Below, piece by piece: positions 54,779 through 64,000 of a stretch of DNA of 64,000 nucleotides. This DNA is from Delphinus delphis (taxonomy: Eukaryota; Chordata; Mammalia; Artiodactyla; Delphinidae), in the NCBI RefSeq assembly GCF_949987515.2, contig NC_082701.1, positions 40,379,755 to 40,443,754 of the forward strand, given 5' to 3'. Both the position numbers and the translations under genes were made by a program. Numbering within the stretch: the stretch's first letter is position 1; every line of letters begins with the position of its first letter. Under the pieces are notes generated by a model, which was given only the letters and a program-made list of their open reading frames with translations, was not told the origin of the DNA and did no database searches.

Positions 54779-55474
54779 GGGTGCCTCAGCAAATGGTCCC
54801 TGCCTTCTCAATCCAGAAACCAAGCAAAATGCCACAAGAAGTGTTTACCAATTTTCACGCCTAGCCTCCTCCTCCTGTTGCCTCATGGGAAATCGGTAGC
54901 AAGTGATACCCACAGGAACTCCAGGTGACCCTCATCAGACTCAGAGGTGGCCTCGGTGGCAGGGCTCAGACACTGCCCTGCTCTCCTGCTGCTTTGTTGG
55001 TCCCGTATCTGGTCTCTAAAGCCCAAACACAGAACGAGTGCCAGCCTGGCTCACTGGGACTCTCGCTGATTGAAAACTTACCTGGGCATTCTTGGCTGTT
55101 GGGAACGTTCCATTTCACATTTATTTATTATTATATTTTTAAAGATGCTGAGATTTAAGACTCATCCAGGAGACTGTGCTTGCCAAGACATAATTAGGAG
55201 AAAATGACAGAGGTAGTAAATATATAATTAACTCATCTCTTAATGCCTTTTGCTGGCACTCTTGATCTAGCTGCGCAGCCTGAGAAACTAGTTCTCTGGA
55301 ATCTCCAGGCAACTAGAAACCAATTACCATCATGTTTGCATATTATGTTTTTGTATAACGTGTATACATGTTTGTGTGTAGGAAGTTAAGTGGAGAGCCA
55401 CAAAGATAAACATGGGCGCACACATATTCTCAGGTCCTGATTGACTTTTGGTCGGTTGGTCGATTAACTCATTG
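54779..55474. other. Unassigned sequence with possible conserved block
   Basis: No repeat recognised. 55100-55340 is AT-rich with motif words (agacataattaggagaaaat, then atataattaactcatctctt and gaaaccaattaccatcatgt) that would fit a conserved noncoding element. Confidence 0.35.
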
Positions 55475-56000
55475 GTTCCTTGAGTCAACAAAGATTTAGT
55501 GTATACCTATTGTGTGTCAGACACCATGCTATTTCCATCCTGCTAAAATCTGTCCTTAACTATAAGACATTGAGTTCCTGTACATATAGACACTGTGCTC
55601 GTGCGTGTGATGTTGGGGGAGTTCCGTGCATACACACGTACACGTACCCACGCATATAATGGGGTTCAGAGAAGTCAAGTAACTTGCCAAAAGTCACATA
55701 GCTATTAAGTAATATAAGTGGTATTTGATCCAGATCTGTCTGATTTTCACGACCCTATACAACCTTATTTCAAAGAATACTTCCCAAAGGAGGTGATATT
55801 CGAGCTGAATCTTGAGAGGTAAGTAGGAATTTACTGGGTAAACATGGCAGCAAATAGCTCATCCAAAGGCTGGTGGGATGATGATTTAGGAATTCCAAAA
55901 ATGAAGTACAGGGAGACTGCTGGGTGCTTTGAGAGGAGCTTCAGGAGACAAGCAGGGCAGGGCTTAGCTCAATGAGGGTCTTAAATGCCAGGCCCCTCAC
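55475..56000 (-). repeat. L2, split by a MIR
   Basis: 55475-55550 has tgtgtcagacaccatgctat. 55775-56000 continues upstream L2 (ggaggtgatattcgagctga and gggcttagctcaatgagggt). A reverse MIR lies between. Confidence 0.65.
55655..55765 (-). repeat. MIR SINE fragment nested in L2
   Basis: Reads ggttcagagaagtcaagtaa, then cttgccaaaagtcacatagc and tattaagtaatataagtggt. Confidence 0.8.
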
Positions 56001-56080
56001 ACAACTCACGGCAAAATCTGGCTCGTGTCTGACCAGGATGTGGGCTCCTTCCCTCAGGACCCTGGACAGTTCCCACTTGG

Positions 56081-56110
56081 CCCGCCCCCCCACCCCCCAC
56101 CCCCCACCTC
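56081..56110 (-). other. Strong G-quadruplex candidate
   Basis: The plus strand has C runs of 3, 7, 6 and 6 bases separated by single g or a bases. The minus strand therefore has four G runs with one-base loops, the most stable type of predicted quadruplex. Confidence 0.85.
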
Positions 56111-56229
56111 CAGCCCGGCCCAACAGCACAAGTTACAAGGTGACCCCCAGGCCCATTAAGAAACCAGGCAGCACTTGATTTCAACCAGTAACTTGTCACC
56201 AGCCTTCTCTTGCCCAGGAAGCAGGGACC

Positions 56230-56410
56230 AGTTAATTGCAGGGTGATCGCCATGTTCTTGCAGAGCATTTAATGTAGCATGTAATTGCAGGGTAAATAAA
56301 TACGGAGCTATTTCCAGCTCTCAGCCCAATGCTGTGAGCATGGTGGTAATTACGGCTGGGGATTGGCTTGGTGCAGTTTCTAAGCAATGGCTCCAGGCCT
56401 GAACTGGGTC
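56230..56410. promoter_or_regulatory. Candidate conserved noncoding element
   Basis: Repeat-free with motif-dense text: atttaatgtagcatgtaatt, then gggtaaataaatacggagct and gtggtaattacggctgggga (a TAATTA-like site). Conservation is unproven. Confidence 0.3.
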
Positions 56411-56582
56411 AGCCCTCATTGCAGGCCCTGTCTGCTCCCAGGAGAACCAGGGTGCTGATCTATCCAAGCTTCCCCTTACTCAGGTGCCCAGGGCCTTGAT
56501 TGGCTGCCCTGGACTCCCCAGTACTCTAACCCACACTTGCATCTCAGGGTCCCTCAGCCTTCTGGTTGGCGCTAACTCTCCC

Positions 56583-56825
56583 TAATAGTAGTGGTTAAGA
56601 TGTTCAGGCATGGAATCAGACAGAATTGGGTTTGTATCCAATTCTGCCACTTACTGGCTGTGTGACTGTGGACAATTGGTTGCACCTCTCTGAGCCAAAT
56701 TCTTCATCTGTAACAGGTAGATAAAAATAATATATATCATAAACTTGGGAGGATTAAATGAGATAATGCATGTAAAATGTTGAGCATGTTACCTGGCCCA
56801 GAATAAGTGCTACATGTTAAGTAAT
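56583..56825 (+). repeat. MIR SINE, full length
   Basis: The best MIR here: agtagtggttaagatgttca, ccaattctgccacttactgg, ctgtgtgactgtggacaatt, gaggattaaatgagataatg and aagtgctacatgttaag. Confidence 0.95.
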
Positions 56826-56849
56826 ACTTCCTCTTTTCCTTCTTTCCCT

Positions 56850-57011
56850 TCCTTTCCTTCTTTCTTGTTTTTTTTTTTTTTTTTTTTTTTTGGCCATGCC
56901 ACTCGGCATGTGCGAGATCTCTTTGACCAGGGATCAAACCCGTGTCCCCTGCAGTGGAAGTGTGGGGTCTTAACCACTGGATCGCCAGGGAAGTTCCTCC
57001 TTTCCTTCTTT
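56850..57011 (-). mobile_element. Short CHR-type SINE with 14-bp target-site duplication
   Basis: The insert 56864-56997 runs from a T-run tail (about 25 T) through ggccatgccactcggcatgt and ggatcaaacccgtgtcccct to atcgccagggaagttcc. Perfect duplication tcctttccttcttt at 56850-56863 and 56998-57011. Confidence 0.95.
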
Positions 57012-57059
57012 ACCTCTCTCTCTCCTCCCTCCCTCCTTTCCTTCCTAAGGCAGTTGTGT

Positions 57060-57275
57060 AAGAGAGGAAGGACATGCATTTTGGAGCACAACCGACCTGG
57101 GTTTGAGTCCTGGCTGCACCCATTACTTGCTGTTTTGGCCTTTGAACAGTTAATTAACTTCTCTGGACCTCAGTTTTCTCATCTGTTAGGTGGGAACAGT
57201 AACACCTCTCCGCCAAGTTACTGTAAAGATCAAGTGAGGTCGCAGCCCTGAATGTTCTTTGTAAACTGCAGCCAG
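57060..57275 (+). repeat. MIR SINE
   Basis: Reads cgacctgggtttgagtcctg, ctctggacctcagttttctc, and atctgttaggtgggaacagt. Confidence 0.9.
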
Positions 57276-57299
57276 GCAACAAGATATTTTCCTGCTCAG

Positions 57300-57800
57300 A
57301 GTTTAACCCCATGTCCCAGGTTGGGTCCCCCAGGAAGGAGAGACTCTGAAAGGAGACTGTCTTGCAGTAGGCTTATTAGGGAGCTCTCTTAAGAAAACGC
57401 TCAAGGAAGGGACGGAGAGAAAGCAGGATGGGCAGAGGGAGAAGCTGAGATGCAGTACAATCTCAGTGGACACCTTAGCCGATGCTATAAAAGGAGGTTT
57501 GAATATGGAATGAGCCTTCTGAATTGTCCCAATCTGAGACGAGGGGTGCAGGTCTCAGTTCCTCCCCATCTGTCTTGCACTGGATGTGGACCGCTCTTGT
57601 GGAGGGGCATGATCTTGGACAAAGCAGCTCTCTGCAGCTGAGGCGAGCCCCATCGGGAGCTGACATCTGAGAGCTTTCTGTAGTCAGTGACCCCAGCAGC
57701 TGGGAGTAAGCACCTCCTTCCTGAAGAGGGACCTGGGAAGTGCATCACTGCATCCCCACAATGTGCTGCCTCACCTACCCAGACTCTCAGAAAAGCACCT
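57300..57800. repeat. Probable old interspersed repeat, family unresolved
   Basis: Opens ggttgggtcccccaggaagg and agactctgaaaggagactgt, then ggcttattagggagctctct, similar in word order to the 49590 block. LTR or old L1 3' sequence are both possible. Confidence 0.4.
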
Positions 57801-58199
57801 CCCAAACCTGAGTTCCTTCCTCCCTTCCCCCTGCCATCTCCGTCTCCGTATTTTTAAGGCTCATTCTTCTGCTCCCTTCTTGGCTCCCCTTTTCTTCTGA
57901 GCCACTGAGTCATTTCTGGACATTCTAGTCTCCGCTGGGAAACTTCTCTGCTTTGTAAAAGCTGACCTTGGCCAAGGGGCAGGAAAGGAGATGAAGACCA
58001 GCCCTCGCCCTCAGCTGACTTCCCTCTTCCCCAACTCAGAGCTTTGCTCGAGCTCTGTCTGTCCTGGAGCTCTTGTCCTGAACATACCTGGCTGTGGGTG
58101 GAGGTGTGTCTTTCCGTCACCATTCTGGTACCTATCTGCCTCTGCGTCTGTGGATCTAACCTCCAGTGCCTGTCCCAGTGTCCTTGTGTTTTGTGTCTC
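57801..58199. other. Unassigned pyrimidine-rich sequence
   Basis: No repeat or exon was recognised. Confidence 0.4.
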
Positions 58200-58226
58200 T
58201 ATTTTTTATTATTATTATTATTTTCA
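58200..58226. repeat. (TTA)n microsatellite
   Basis: Short run of att units, about six repeats. Confidence 0.9.
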
Positions 58227-59422
58227 TGTTATCTGGCTTGGCTTTGAGCCCTTACCTCTTGCTGCTGCTGTCTGAGAATCTGCAAGGCTCACCGAGGCTG
58301 GGGCTCAGCTCTGAGTCCCAGGTATACTAAGAGGCTTGGGCTATATGTTACGTCACCTTGAGAAATGACCTTGGCATCCCTGAGCTTCCAGTCTCCTATT
58401 AGCCAACGTGACTGGCCCTTGCGCTGCAGAAGTGCTGTTAGGAAGAACAGGTGGGGGAGTTTTTGTAGGAGGGGTGGGTTTTTGCATCTTTTTCTGACCG
58501 TGGGGCCTTTCTGTCGCCTCTTACACCAAGGAGACCAGGTAGGAACCAAGCTGGTACCTGAGGGGGTCGTGGCAGGGAGGGCGGGTGCTGGCTCCCCCTC
58601 GGCATGGTGTCCTCGGGCTGTGATGACTGTCCTTAGCTCCCCAAGGGACTCTGTGTATGGAGAGGATGCCCGGGTCAGAGAGCGCCCCTGGGGCTTGCTG
58701 GAGCTCAGCTGGGTAGAGGTGAGGAAGGCGGGGTCTCTGATGGCCTCTGGCGATCAGCTGCCACAGGGAAGCTGTGAGCTCTTGAGAACAGTGTCTCCAT
58801 GACCCACTGCCAGGCACAGAGCAGCAGCTGCAACAGGCCTCATGCGGGAGAGGAGGAAGGGCAGAGGCGGGCCGGCAGCAATGGTCACTTTTGTGTTCCT
58901 AAGAAAGCGCCAGCCCGGGGTCCCCTCTGATGGACTGGTGGGAGGCCTGGGCCCTGAGCGTTAGAGGGGCTCTTGCGTTCATGCCACCTGCTGTCCATGC
59001 TGGTCACACTTGGTCACCCATGGATATGGGGAAGTCGCCGCTGGAGGAGATCAAGGCCACAGTACCAGCTGAGTGTGTTTTTTCTATTTGGTTTTATGTG
59101 TGACCCATGTCTAGAAGTCCTGCAAGTGGGGAGGCACATGGGAACCCCTCATGTATGTTACCTCCCCCGGCAACACACACCAGAATTCACCGGTGGGGTC
59201 AGAACCCTTCCTGCTCTTTCCCATCAAATCCCTGTCCCTCCCTGTGATGCCCCATACCTCAGCTCTCCCCAAGGCAGGCTTTGTGGCATCTGAGAGGAGC
59301 CAGCCCAGCAATGACACCAGAGTCACCCTGGGGTGGCCTCACTCTCCCAGCATGCAGCGACCATGGGTACTTGGCACAGATGCTGTCAGAGAAGTAAAGC
59401 CATGAAATAGGACTCGCCCCAC
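58227..59422. other. Unassigned GC-rich sequence
   Basis: About 1.2 kb without a recognised repeat. The frame 58365-58802 (145 codons) shows no domain or targeting signal. This is one of the longer repeat-poor blocks, but exon structure could not be supported. Confidence 0.35.
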
Positions 59423-59452
59423 CATCCCACCCCACCCCGCCCCATCCCGGTA
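59423..59452 (-). other. G-quadruplex candidate
   Basis: The plus strand reads accccaccc-type text with C runs of 3, 4, 4 and 4 separated by single bases. The minus strand thus has four or more short-loop G runs. Confidence 0.75.
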
Positions 59453-59503
59453 GCTTGCTGTGAACATGGACTCCGGCAGGCAGGGCTCCAAGCATTTTGT
59501 AAC

Positions 59504-59653
59504 AAGGGAGTCCAGGGACTTCCCTGGGGGGGTCCAGTGGTTAGGACGCTGCGCTTCCACTGCAGGGACACGGGTTTGATCCCTGGTCAGGGAACTAAGA
59601 TCCCTCAAGCCGCGCAGTGAGGCCAAAAAAATAGAAAGAAGGAAAGGAGTCCA
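59504..59653 (+). mobile_element. Short CHR-type SINE with target-site duplication
   Basis: The insert 59515-59643 runs from gggacttccctggggggg to gccgcgcagtgaggccaaaa and a short A-rich tail. Flanks are aagggagtcca (59504-59514) and aaggagtcca (59644-59653). Confidence 0.92.
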
Positions 59654-59654
59654 T

Positions 59655-59790
59655 CTCATCATCACAGTGAGCGTGTGAGTCAGAGGCAGCCACTGTCCTT
59701 ACTGCAAAGCCGAGGAAACTGAAGTCTAGAGACAGGGCAGGGCGTCCTGGTCACACAGCCAGTAAGGGGCAGGCCGGCCCTGGCAACTGC
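59655..59790 (-). repeat. MIR SINE fragment
   Basis: Reads gcaaagccgaggaaactgaa, then cctggtcacacagccagtaa and ggggcaggccggccctgg. Confidence 0.8.
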
Positions 59791-60939
59791 CCTGGACGGA
59801 CCTGGCTGTGTGGTGAGCAGCTCCAGGCCGTCTGCTCTGTGCACCCTCATCTGGCCCTGGGTTCCCATTTCTCTGACTCAGCGAGAGCGCCTCTCTCTGC
59901 CTTTATGCCTGTGTGTGTTTGGCTGGCAGTGTGTGTGCTTCTTTGTCCGTCAGTCTCCGAGGGTCTTGTCTGTGTGTCCCTGTGTCTGCTTCTCCTGCCA
60001 TGGCTGGCCCTGCTGTCTCTTCACCAGTCCCTCCGCCTTCCTGTCACTCTCACCTCTTTTGAAATCTTGTTATCGCTCCCAGCTACTTGCAGCTTTAAAA
60101 AGAGCCCTGCTTTTTTTGGGAACTTTCATGGTTAAAATAAAAGAAGCTGGGGGGAAAGAGGTTTCCAGGTCATACCATATTCTAGAAAGTTCTCCAGGAA
60201 TTCTTCCCCTCTCAAGCCAACCTCAATAGAATGAACATTTTCCTGAGAAGCTTGGTAACATTGGGGCAGAACTCAGGCAATCGAGGCTTCTAGAAGCTGT
60301 AGCCCAAGCCATACGGAGTGGCCATGTCCAGCATGGAAGCCACCCAGCCCTGGCCACTGGCAGATTCAACCATCCAATCTGGGAAAAATCTGGGCTCAGT
60401 GAGGCCTCAGCCATGAACTCACTCCTGTGCCTACCTGGCCCTTCCCCAGTTCAGTATCTCAGGGGCTGGTGCCAGGATACAGGGTGCCAGGACCCTGCGT
60501 CCCACAGACTCACAGATATGCCAGGATCATGGCCAGGATTTCCACAGCACGCGGTGTTGCAAAGGGCTGGCAAAGCTGGTTGAACCCGCAGGCCAGGCAG
60601 GCAGCTGCTGATACTATGCTTCCAGGGCCAAAAGGTCTCCTGCCCCAAATAGCTCTCCATCCTGCTCAGGGAGATGCAGGAATCCTGTAACAGGATGGGG
60701 CTCCCTTTTCCTGGGAAGAATCAGTGTCACGAGGCTATTGTTGGGATAGGGCAGATGAGGAAACCTCTCAGGTATAATTGAGGGACATCACAGCCACCCC
60801 TGAGCACAGATTCTGATATGGCCAGAGGGGCAAAGGGGAGTAAATGGGTATGGGATGTAGGGAATTGAGGAAGGATGTCCCTTCAGAGAGGACTCCAAAG
60901 GGGAAGATTCTGTAGACAAATGCCTCAGATATAAGAGGT
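59791..60939. other. Unassigned sequence
   Basis: About 1.15 kb without a confident repeat. 59880-60060 is T/C-rich with TGTGTGT patches, which produce open frames of 98 to 139 codons lacking family features. Confidence 0.4.
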
Positions 60940-61022
60940 AGAGAAACCATATCCTCACCAAGCACAATGCCTGGCTCGTAGTAGGTGCTCAATAAATATT
61001 TGTTGGCTGAACAAATAAATGA
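60940..61022 (+). repeat. L2 3' end
   Basis: Very clear terminus: caatgcctggctcgtagtag, then gtgctcaataaatatttgtt. Confidence 0.93.
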
Positions 61023-61064
61023 GTGCAAAATCTGGACACGGAGTGTGTGCCTGTGTGCTTCTTT

Positions 61065-61140
61065 ATTCTGGTGAACTTGAAATCATTTCCCTCTCTGGGG
61101 TTTAACTCTCATTTTATGAAATGGGCACACCACCAGCTCC
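61065..61140 (+). repeat. MIR SINE fragment
   Basis: Reads tggggtttaactctcatttt, then atgaaatgggcacaccacca. Confidence 0.5.
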
Positions 61141-61239
61141 CCAGCCTATGTCACCAGCCCATTGAGACGATGCAGGCAGAGGTGCTTTGAAAGTGGCAGA
61201 TACAGGGAAGCTTCATCATTCGCCACTTTCTCTCCAGCC

Positions 61240-61640
61240 ACCCCTGGGGTCAGCCCCCCGGATCCATCGTCAATAGCTAATGCTTTTCAGCAGTGACTCT
61301 GGGTTAATTGGCTCAGGCAGAGAGTCCATAGGAAATGCCTGGTGGCACCCGCAAGCCCTCTTCTCGGTGCGCGGAATATCTCTCCGGATTAAGTGTGCCT
61401 AATGCCGCCGTTTGCTAGATGGGGGATAAAGACAGCAGGGCCCGAGTGCAGCTGCGCATCATTTGTATCCGAAATACCAGGGCCAGCTGCCAGGCTGTAA
61501 TGAAATTCCAGCAAGGCTTGTTGACATTCCAGAGGCATCGCCACAACGAGGTTAAATTATAAGTTGATGATGACAAGCAGACGCACAGGAAAATGTCAAA
61601 ATTAGCATGACCGAGCACGGGCACCCTCCTCCCTCCACCG
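61240..61640. promoter_or_regulatory. Candidate conserved noncoding element with retained CpGs
   Basis: About 400 repeat-free bases with unusual CpG retention (gtgcgcggaat, taatgccgccg, tccgaaat, ccacaacgagg) and AT-rich motif words (tgggttaattggctcaggca, then ccggattaagtgtgcctaat). The texture fits a developmental enhancer; no coding frame spans it. Confidence 0.4.
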
Positions 61641-61819
61641 TCCTTTGGCACAGACACGTCTCCCTCTCCTGCCCACTTCTGCCCCCAGAACCGCCTAATC
61701 TCACCGTTTGGTTTTGAAGAATATCGTAGAGAGAGCAAGATGCCGTGGGGACTGCCAGTGTCTGTCTTACCCTTCTCCTCAGGCAGCCTGATGGAGGGAA
61801 AGCAAAGCAGTCTCCTGAT

Positions 61820-61925
61820 GAGGCAGTGACCTTGGCCATGTCACTGACCTTGGAGCCTCCCTTTGCTCATCTGTCTGTGATGGAGGATAATGACACCTTC
61901 CTCCTGGAACTGCTGGGGATTGGAC
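61820..61925 (+). repeat. MIR SINE fragment
   Basis: Reads gcagtgaccttggccatgtc, then ccctttgctcatctgtctgt and tgatggaggataatgacacc. Confidence 0.7.
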
Positions 61926-62349
61926 CGGCTCACGCTTGGGTATCACCGGGTGCAGGGTTTAGCCATGCCGCTCACCTTCCTCTGTCCCCGCCATCCTCCT
62001 TGGGCCCACCCTGGGCTCTTCCATCAGAAGGGGAGCAGTGGGAAGATGCTGCACAGATGAAGGGGGAAAGCAGATTGCGCTGGTACCAGGAGTCCATGCT
62101 GGATGAAAACCAAGGGTTGGATCATGGGGCCCCGACCTGGAAAAGCTGTTGCGGGGATGGCGACCCACAGGTGTGATTCTGAATGTGCGGCTGGACCCAC
62201 TGTATGAGGTTGTGGAAATAAACTCCAGGCATTTTGCAGGCATTTCACAGACATTTCACAGCCTGAGACTGAATTAGACCAAGTAACGCTGGTATCTTTG
62301 ACAAGACACCTTAGCTGAATTAGATTGTTAGACTCACTGAAGAGTTATT
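61926..62349. other. Unassigned single-copy sequence
   Basis: No repeat or exon was recognised. Confidence 0.4.
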
Positions 62350-62440
62350 TGAGAAAGGGATGAATACCCCGCTTTACAGATGACTCAGGAGGGACCATCC
62401 GGCTTGGGGTTCAGAGAGGTTAAGGAAGAGGGAGGAGTCT
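62350..62440 (-). repeat. MIR SINE fragment
   Basis: Reads ccccgctttacagatgactc, then ttcagagaggttaaggaaga. Confidence 0.6.
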
Positions 62441-62790
62441 AGATTGGTAGGAGGCCAAAGGGATTTCAAGTAGAGGTGGCCTTCAGGTAGGTAGAGATTT
62501 GGGGAAATCTTCAACTTAACGTCAAGGGAGCTGATGGAATCCCTGAAGATGAAATGTGGCGTGTGAAGCCCAGAGGTCTAAGGACAGGGCCTCGAGGGAT
62601 GTAAGACCGAGAGTCAGAGGAGGGATACTGAGAAGGGAGAGTCAGAGATGTAGAGATGGCTTGAGAAGGCAGGGATGTGGGGCCCGAGCCAAAGAGATGG
62701 AACACGTGGTAGAGGAAATGATTGATGGGACCAGAGCAGAGAGGTGGGATCAAGGTCTCCAGCTGAGTCAAATGGATTTTAGTGGGCTTG
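62441..62790 (-). repeat. Possible internal L2 segment
   Basis: G/A-rich text (aagagatggaacacgtggta, then gtagaggaaatgattgatgg and aggtgggatcaaggtctcca) resembles the reversed internal part of L2. The call is tentative. Confidence 0.4.
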
Positions 62791-63264
62791 TCTGAAACTC
62801 TCTTTACTATTTATAACCTTGATTCCACAGGAGCATGAGTTATTAAATCCAAAAAATTGGTGTATCGAATTGATTTTCGAGTTCTGGCCCACAGAGACCT
62901 GTCTGCAGTTTTTTTCTCTTCTCTTTTCTTCTCTGGCTCTGACTTTCTTGGCAAACAGCTCAGGACTTTGAGGCATTCTGAATGAAAGTGGTTCAGATTC
63001 CAGAGCCTGGTCCAGGACACGGGGTTAAAGGGGGAGATGAGAAAGCTGAAGGGGAGAAGAGTGAGCTACACTGCCTGGAAGAGGTCTTCCCAAGAACCAC
63101 CCTGCCTGCATAGGGACTGTGGTTGATGATTTGGTTCAAGCTTTGTGCTCCCCTATGAGCAGAGGGCTTTCTAGGCAGGGAGGGGCTGAGGATCCAGAGG
63201 GGGAAACAGGAGACAATCTTAGAGTTAGAATCAGAACCAGATTTGGTTAACTTTCAGGCATCAA
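62791..63264. other. Unassigned single-copy sequence
   Basis: No repeat or exon was recognised. Confidence 0.4.
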
Positions 63265-63750
63265 GTCATACACTCATTCACTGAGTCAGTGTTTAGGGGG
63301 CACCTGCCTTGTGCCAGGCACTGTTCAGAGCACTGAGAATGTAGCAACGAGCAAAGCAGACACAGGTGCCTGCCGTCACGGAGCTCAGGCTCTGGAGAAG
63401 AGAGATGACCAATGCACAACATATAGAAGTAAATTAGACAGTACAATTAAAAAAGGAGATAAAGTCCAATGGAGGAAAAATGAAGCCAGACAGAGGACAG
63501 GAAACACTGGAGGGCCTGAAATTAGAAATAGGGAGGCCAAGGAAGGATTCACTGAGAAGGTAACATCTGAGCAGAACTTGTAGGACTTGGGCACACAAAT
63601 GAAGGGGTGGATATGAGGCAACCCCCGAAGTCAGAACTAAGGCTAAAAAAGGTGGCCTCAGGAAGGAGAGAAATCAGGAACCTCTGAGTATCCAGGAGGG
63701 AAGAATTCATGGGCAGATTCTTCAGGGCTGGGCCCTGTGGATGGATGGGT
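63265..63750 (-). repeat. L2 3' portion, about 490 bp
   Basis: Reads cactcattcactgagtcagt, then tgccttgtgccaggcactgt, agatgaccaatgcacaacat, and ggattcactgagaaggtaac. Confidence 0.92.
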
Positions 63751-63965
63751 TCCAATCTTTCTATCCTCGGAGCACTCAGTTCAAGTCAGCTTCTAGGAAA
63801 AGAGAAGCTGGCTAGGCTTGCCCAAGCCTCCTGCACACCTGTCAGAAAGCACATGGATGGATACTTCCACCAAGATGCCATGTCACAGGAGCTGGGTCCC
63901 CAAGGGGAGACCCAGGCATGTGCAGAGGGGGGTGCAGGCAGGCAACCACAGCTGAGGTTGCTGAC
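63751..63965. other. Unassigned single-copy sequence
   Basis: No repeat or exon was recognised. Confidence 0.4.

Positions 63966-63997
<32 letters not shown>
63966..63997. repeat. (CA)n microsatellite at the window edge
   Basis: About 15 pure CA units. It ends at cagac, three bases before the window edge. Confidence 0.97.

Positions 63998-64000
<3 letters not shown>

Noticed and set aside
58365..58802. 145-codon open frame
   Set aside because: The opposite strand is also open over much of the same interval, and no family features are visible.

Overview
The window is mammalian nuclear DNA, most probably from a cetacean. The main evidence is a set of CHR-type tRNA-derived SINEs whose head reads ggcttccctggtggcgcagt and whose body contains the catgccgcggagcggctggg block. 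CHR SINEs are known from whales, hippos and ruminants. The ruminant-specific BovB and classic Bov-tA repeats were not seen, which favours a whale or dolphin. The L1 3' ends are of the type found in cetartiodactyls. Family names throughout come from recalled consensus features, not from a database search.

I could not support any protein-coding exon, RNA gene, CpG island or promoter. The reading frames are short (longest 194 codons) and resemble no family I know. Many lie in SINEs, L1 tails or simple repeats. The window is best read as intergenic or deep intronic sequence.

The background is a dense mosaic of ancient MIR and L2 fragments in both orientations, about 50 MIR and 30 L2 pieces. It is interspersed with MaLR LTRs (9.1, 15.6, 24.5, 27.0 and 29.0 kb) and hAT-type fossils (MER5-like at 23.8, 45.6 and 53.1 kb; MER20-like at 54.5 kb; another at 35.2 kb). 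Old L1 lies at 12.1-13.6 and 27.6-28.1 kb. Younger 5'-truncated L1 tails lie at 1.8, 17.8 (twin-primed), 23.0 and 30.2 kb. CHR SINEs lie at 7.5, 8.0, 18.0, 19.2, 20.0, 35.9, 52.3, 56.9 and 59.5 kb, most with readable target-site duplications and several nested in older repeats.

Simple-sequence tracts are prominent: TG/CA tracts, a 215-bp GA tract at 37.2 kb, a 560-bp degenerate TG field at 33.6 kb, TGATGG fields at 24.3 and 41.6 kb, and several G-quadruplex candidates.

No new biological system was found. The most interesting observations are local rearrangement scars: a 23-bp-arm hairpin that replaced part of an L2 (4.2 kb), a 34-bp TGATGG copy dropped into a MIR 1.1 kb from its source (25.6 kb), and a four-unit 36-bp tandem repeat inside a SINE (8.2 kb). 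Several repeat-free blocks look like conserved noncoding or enhancer candidates, best at 46.7 and 61.3 kb.
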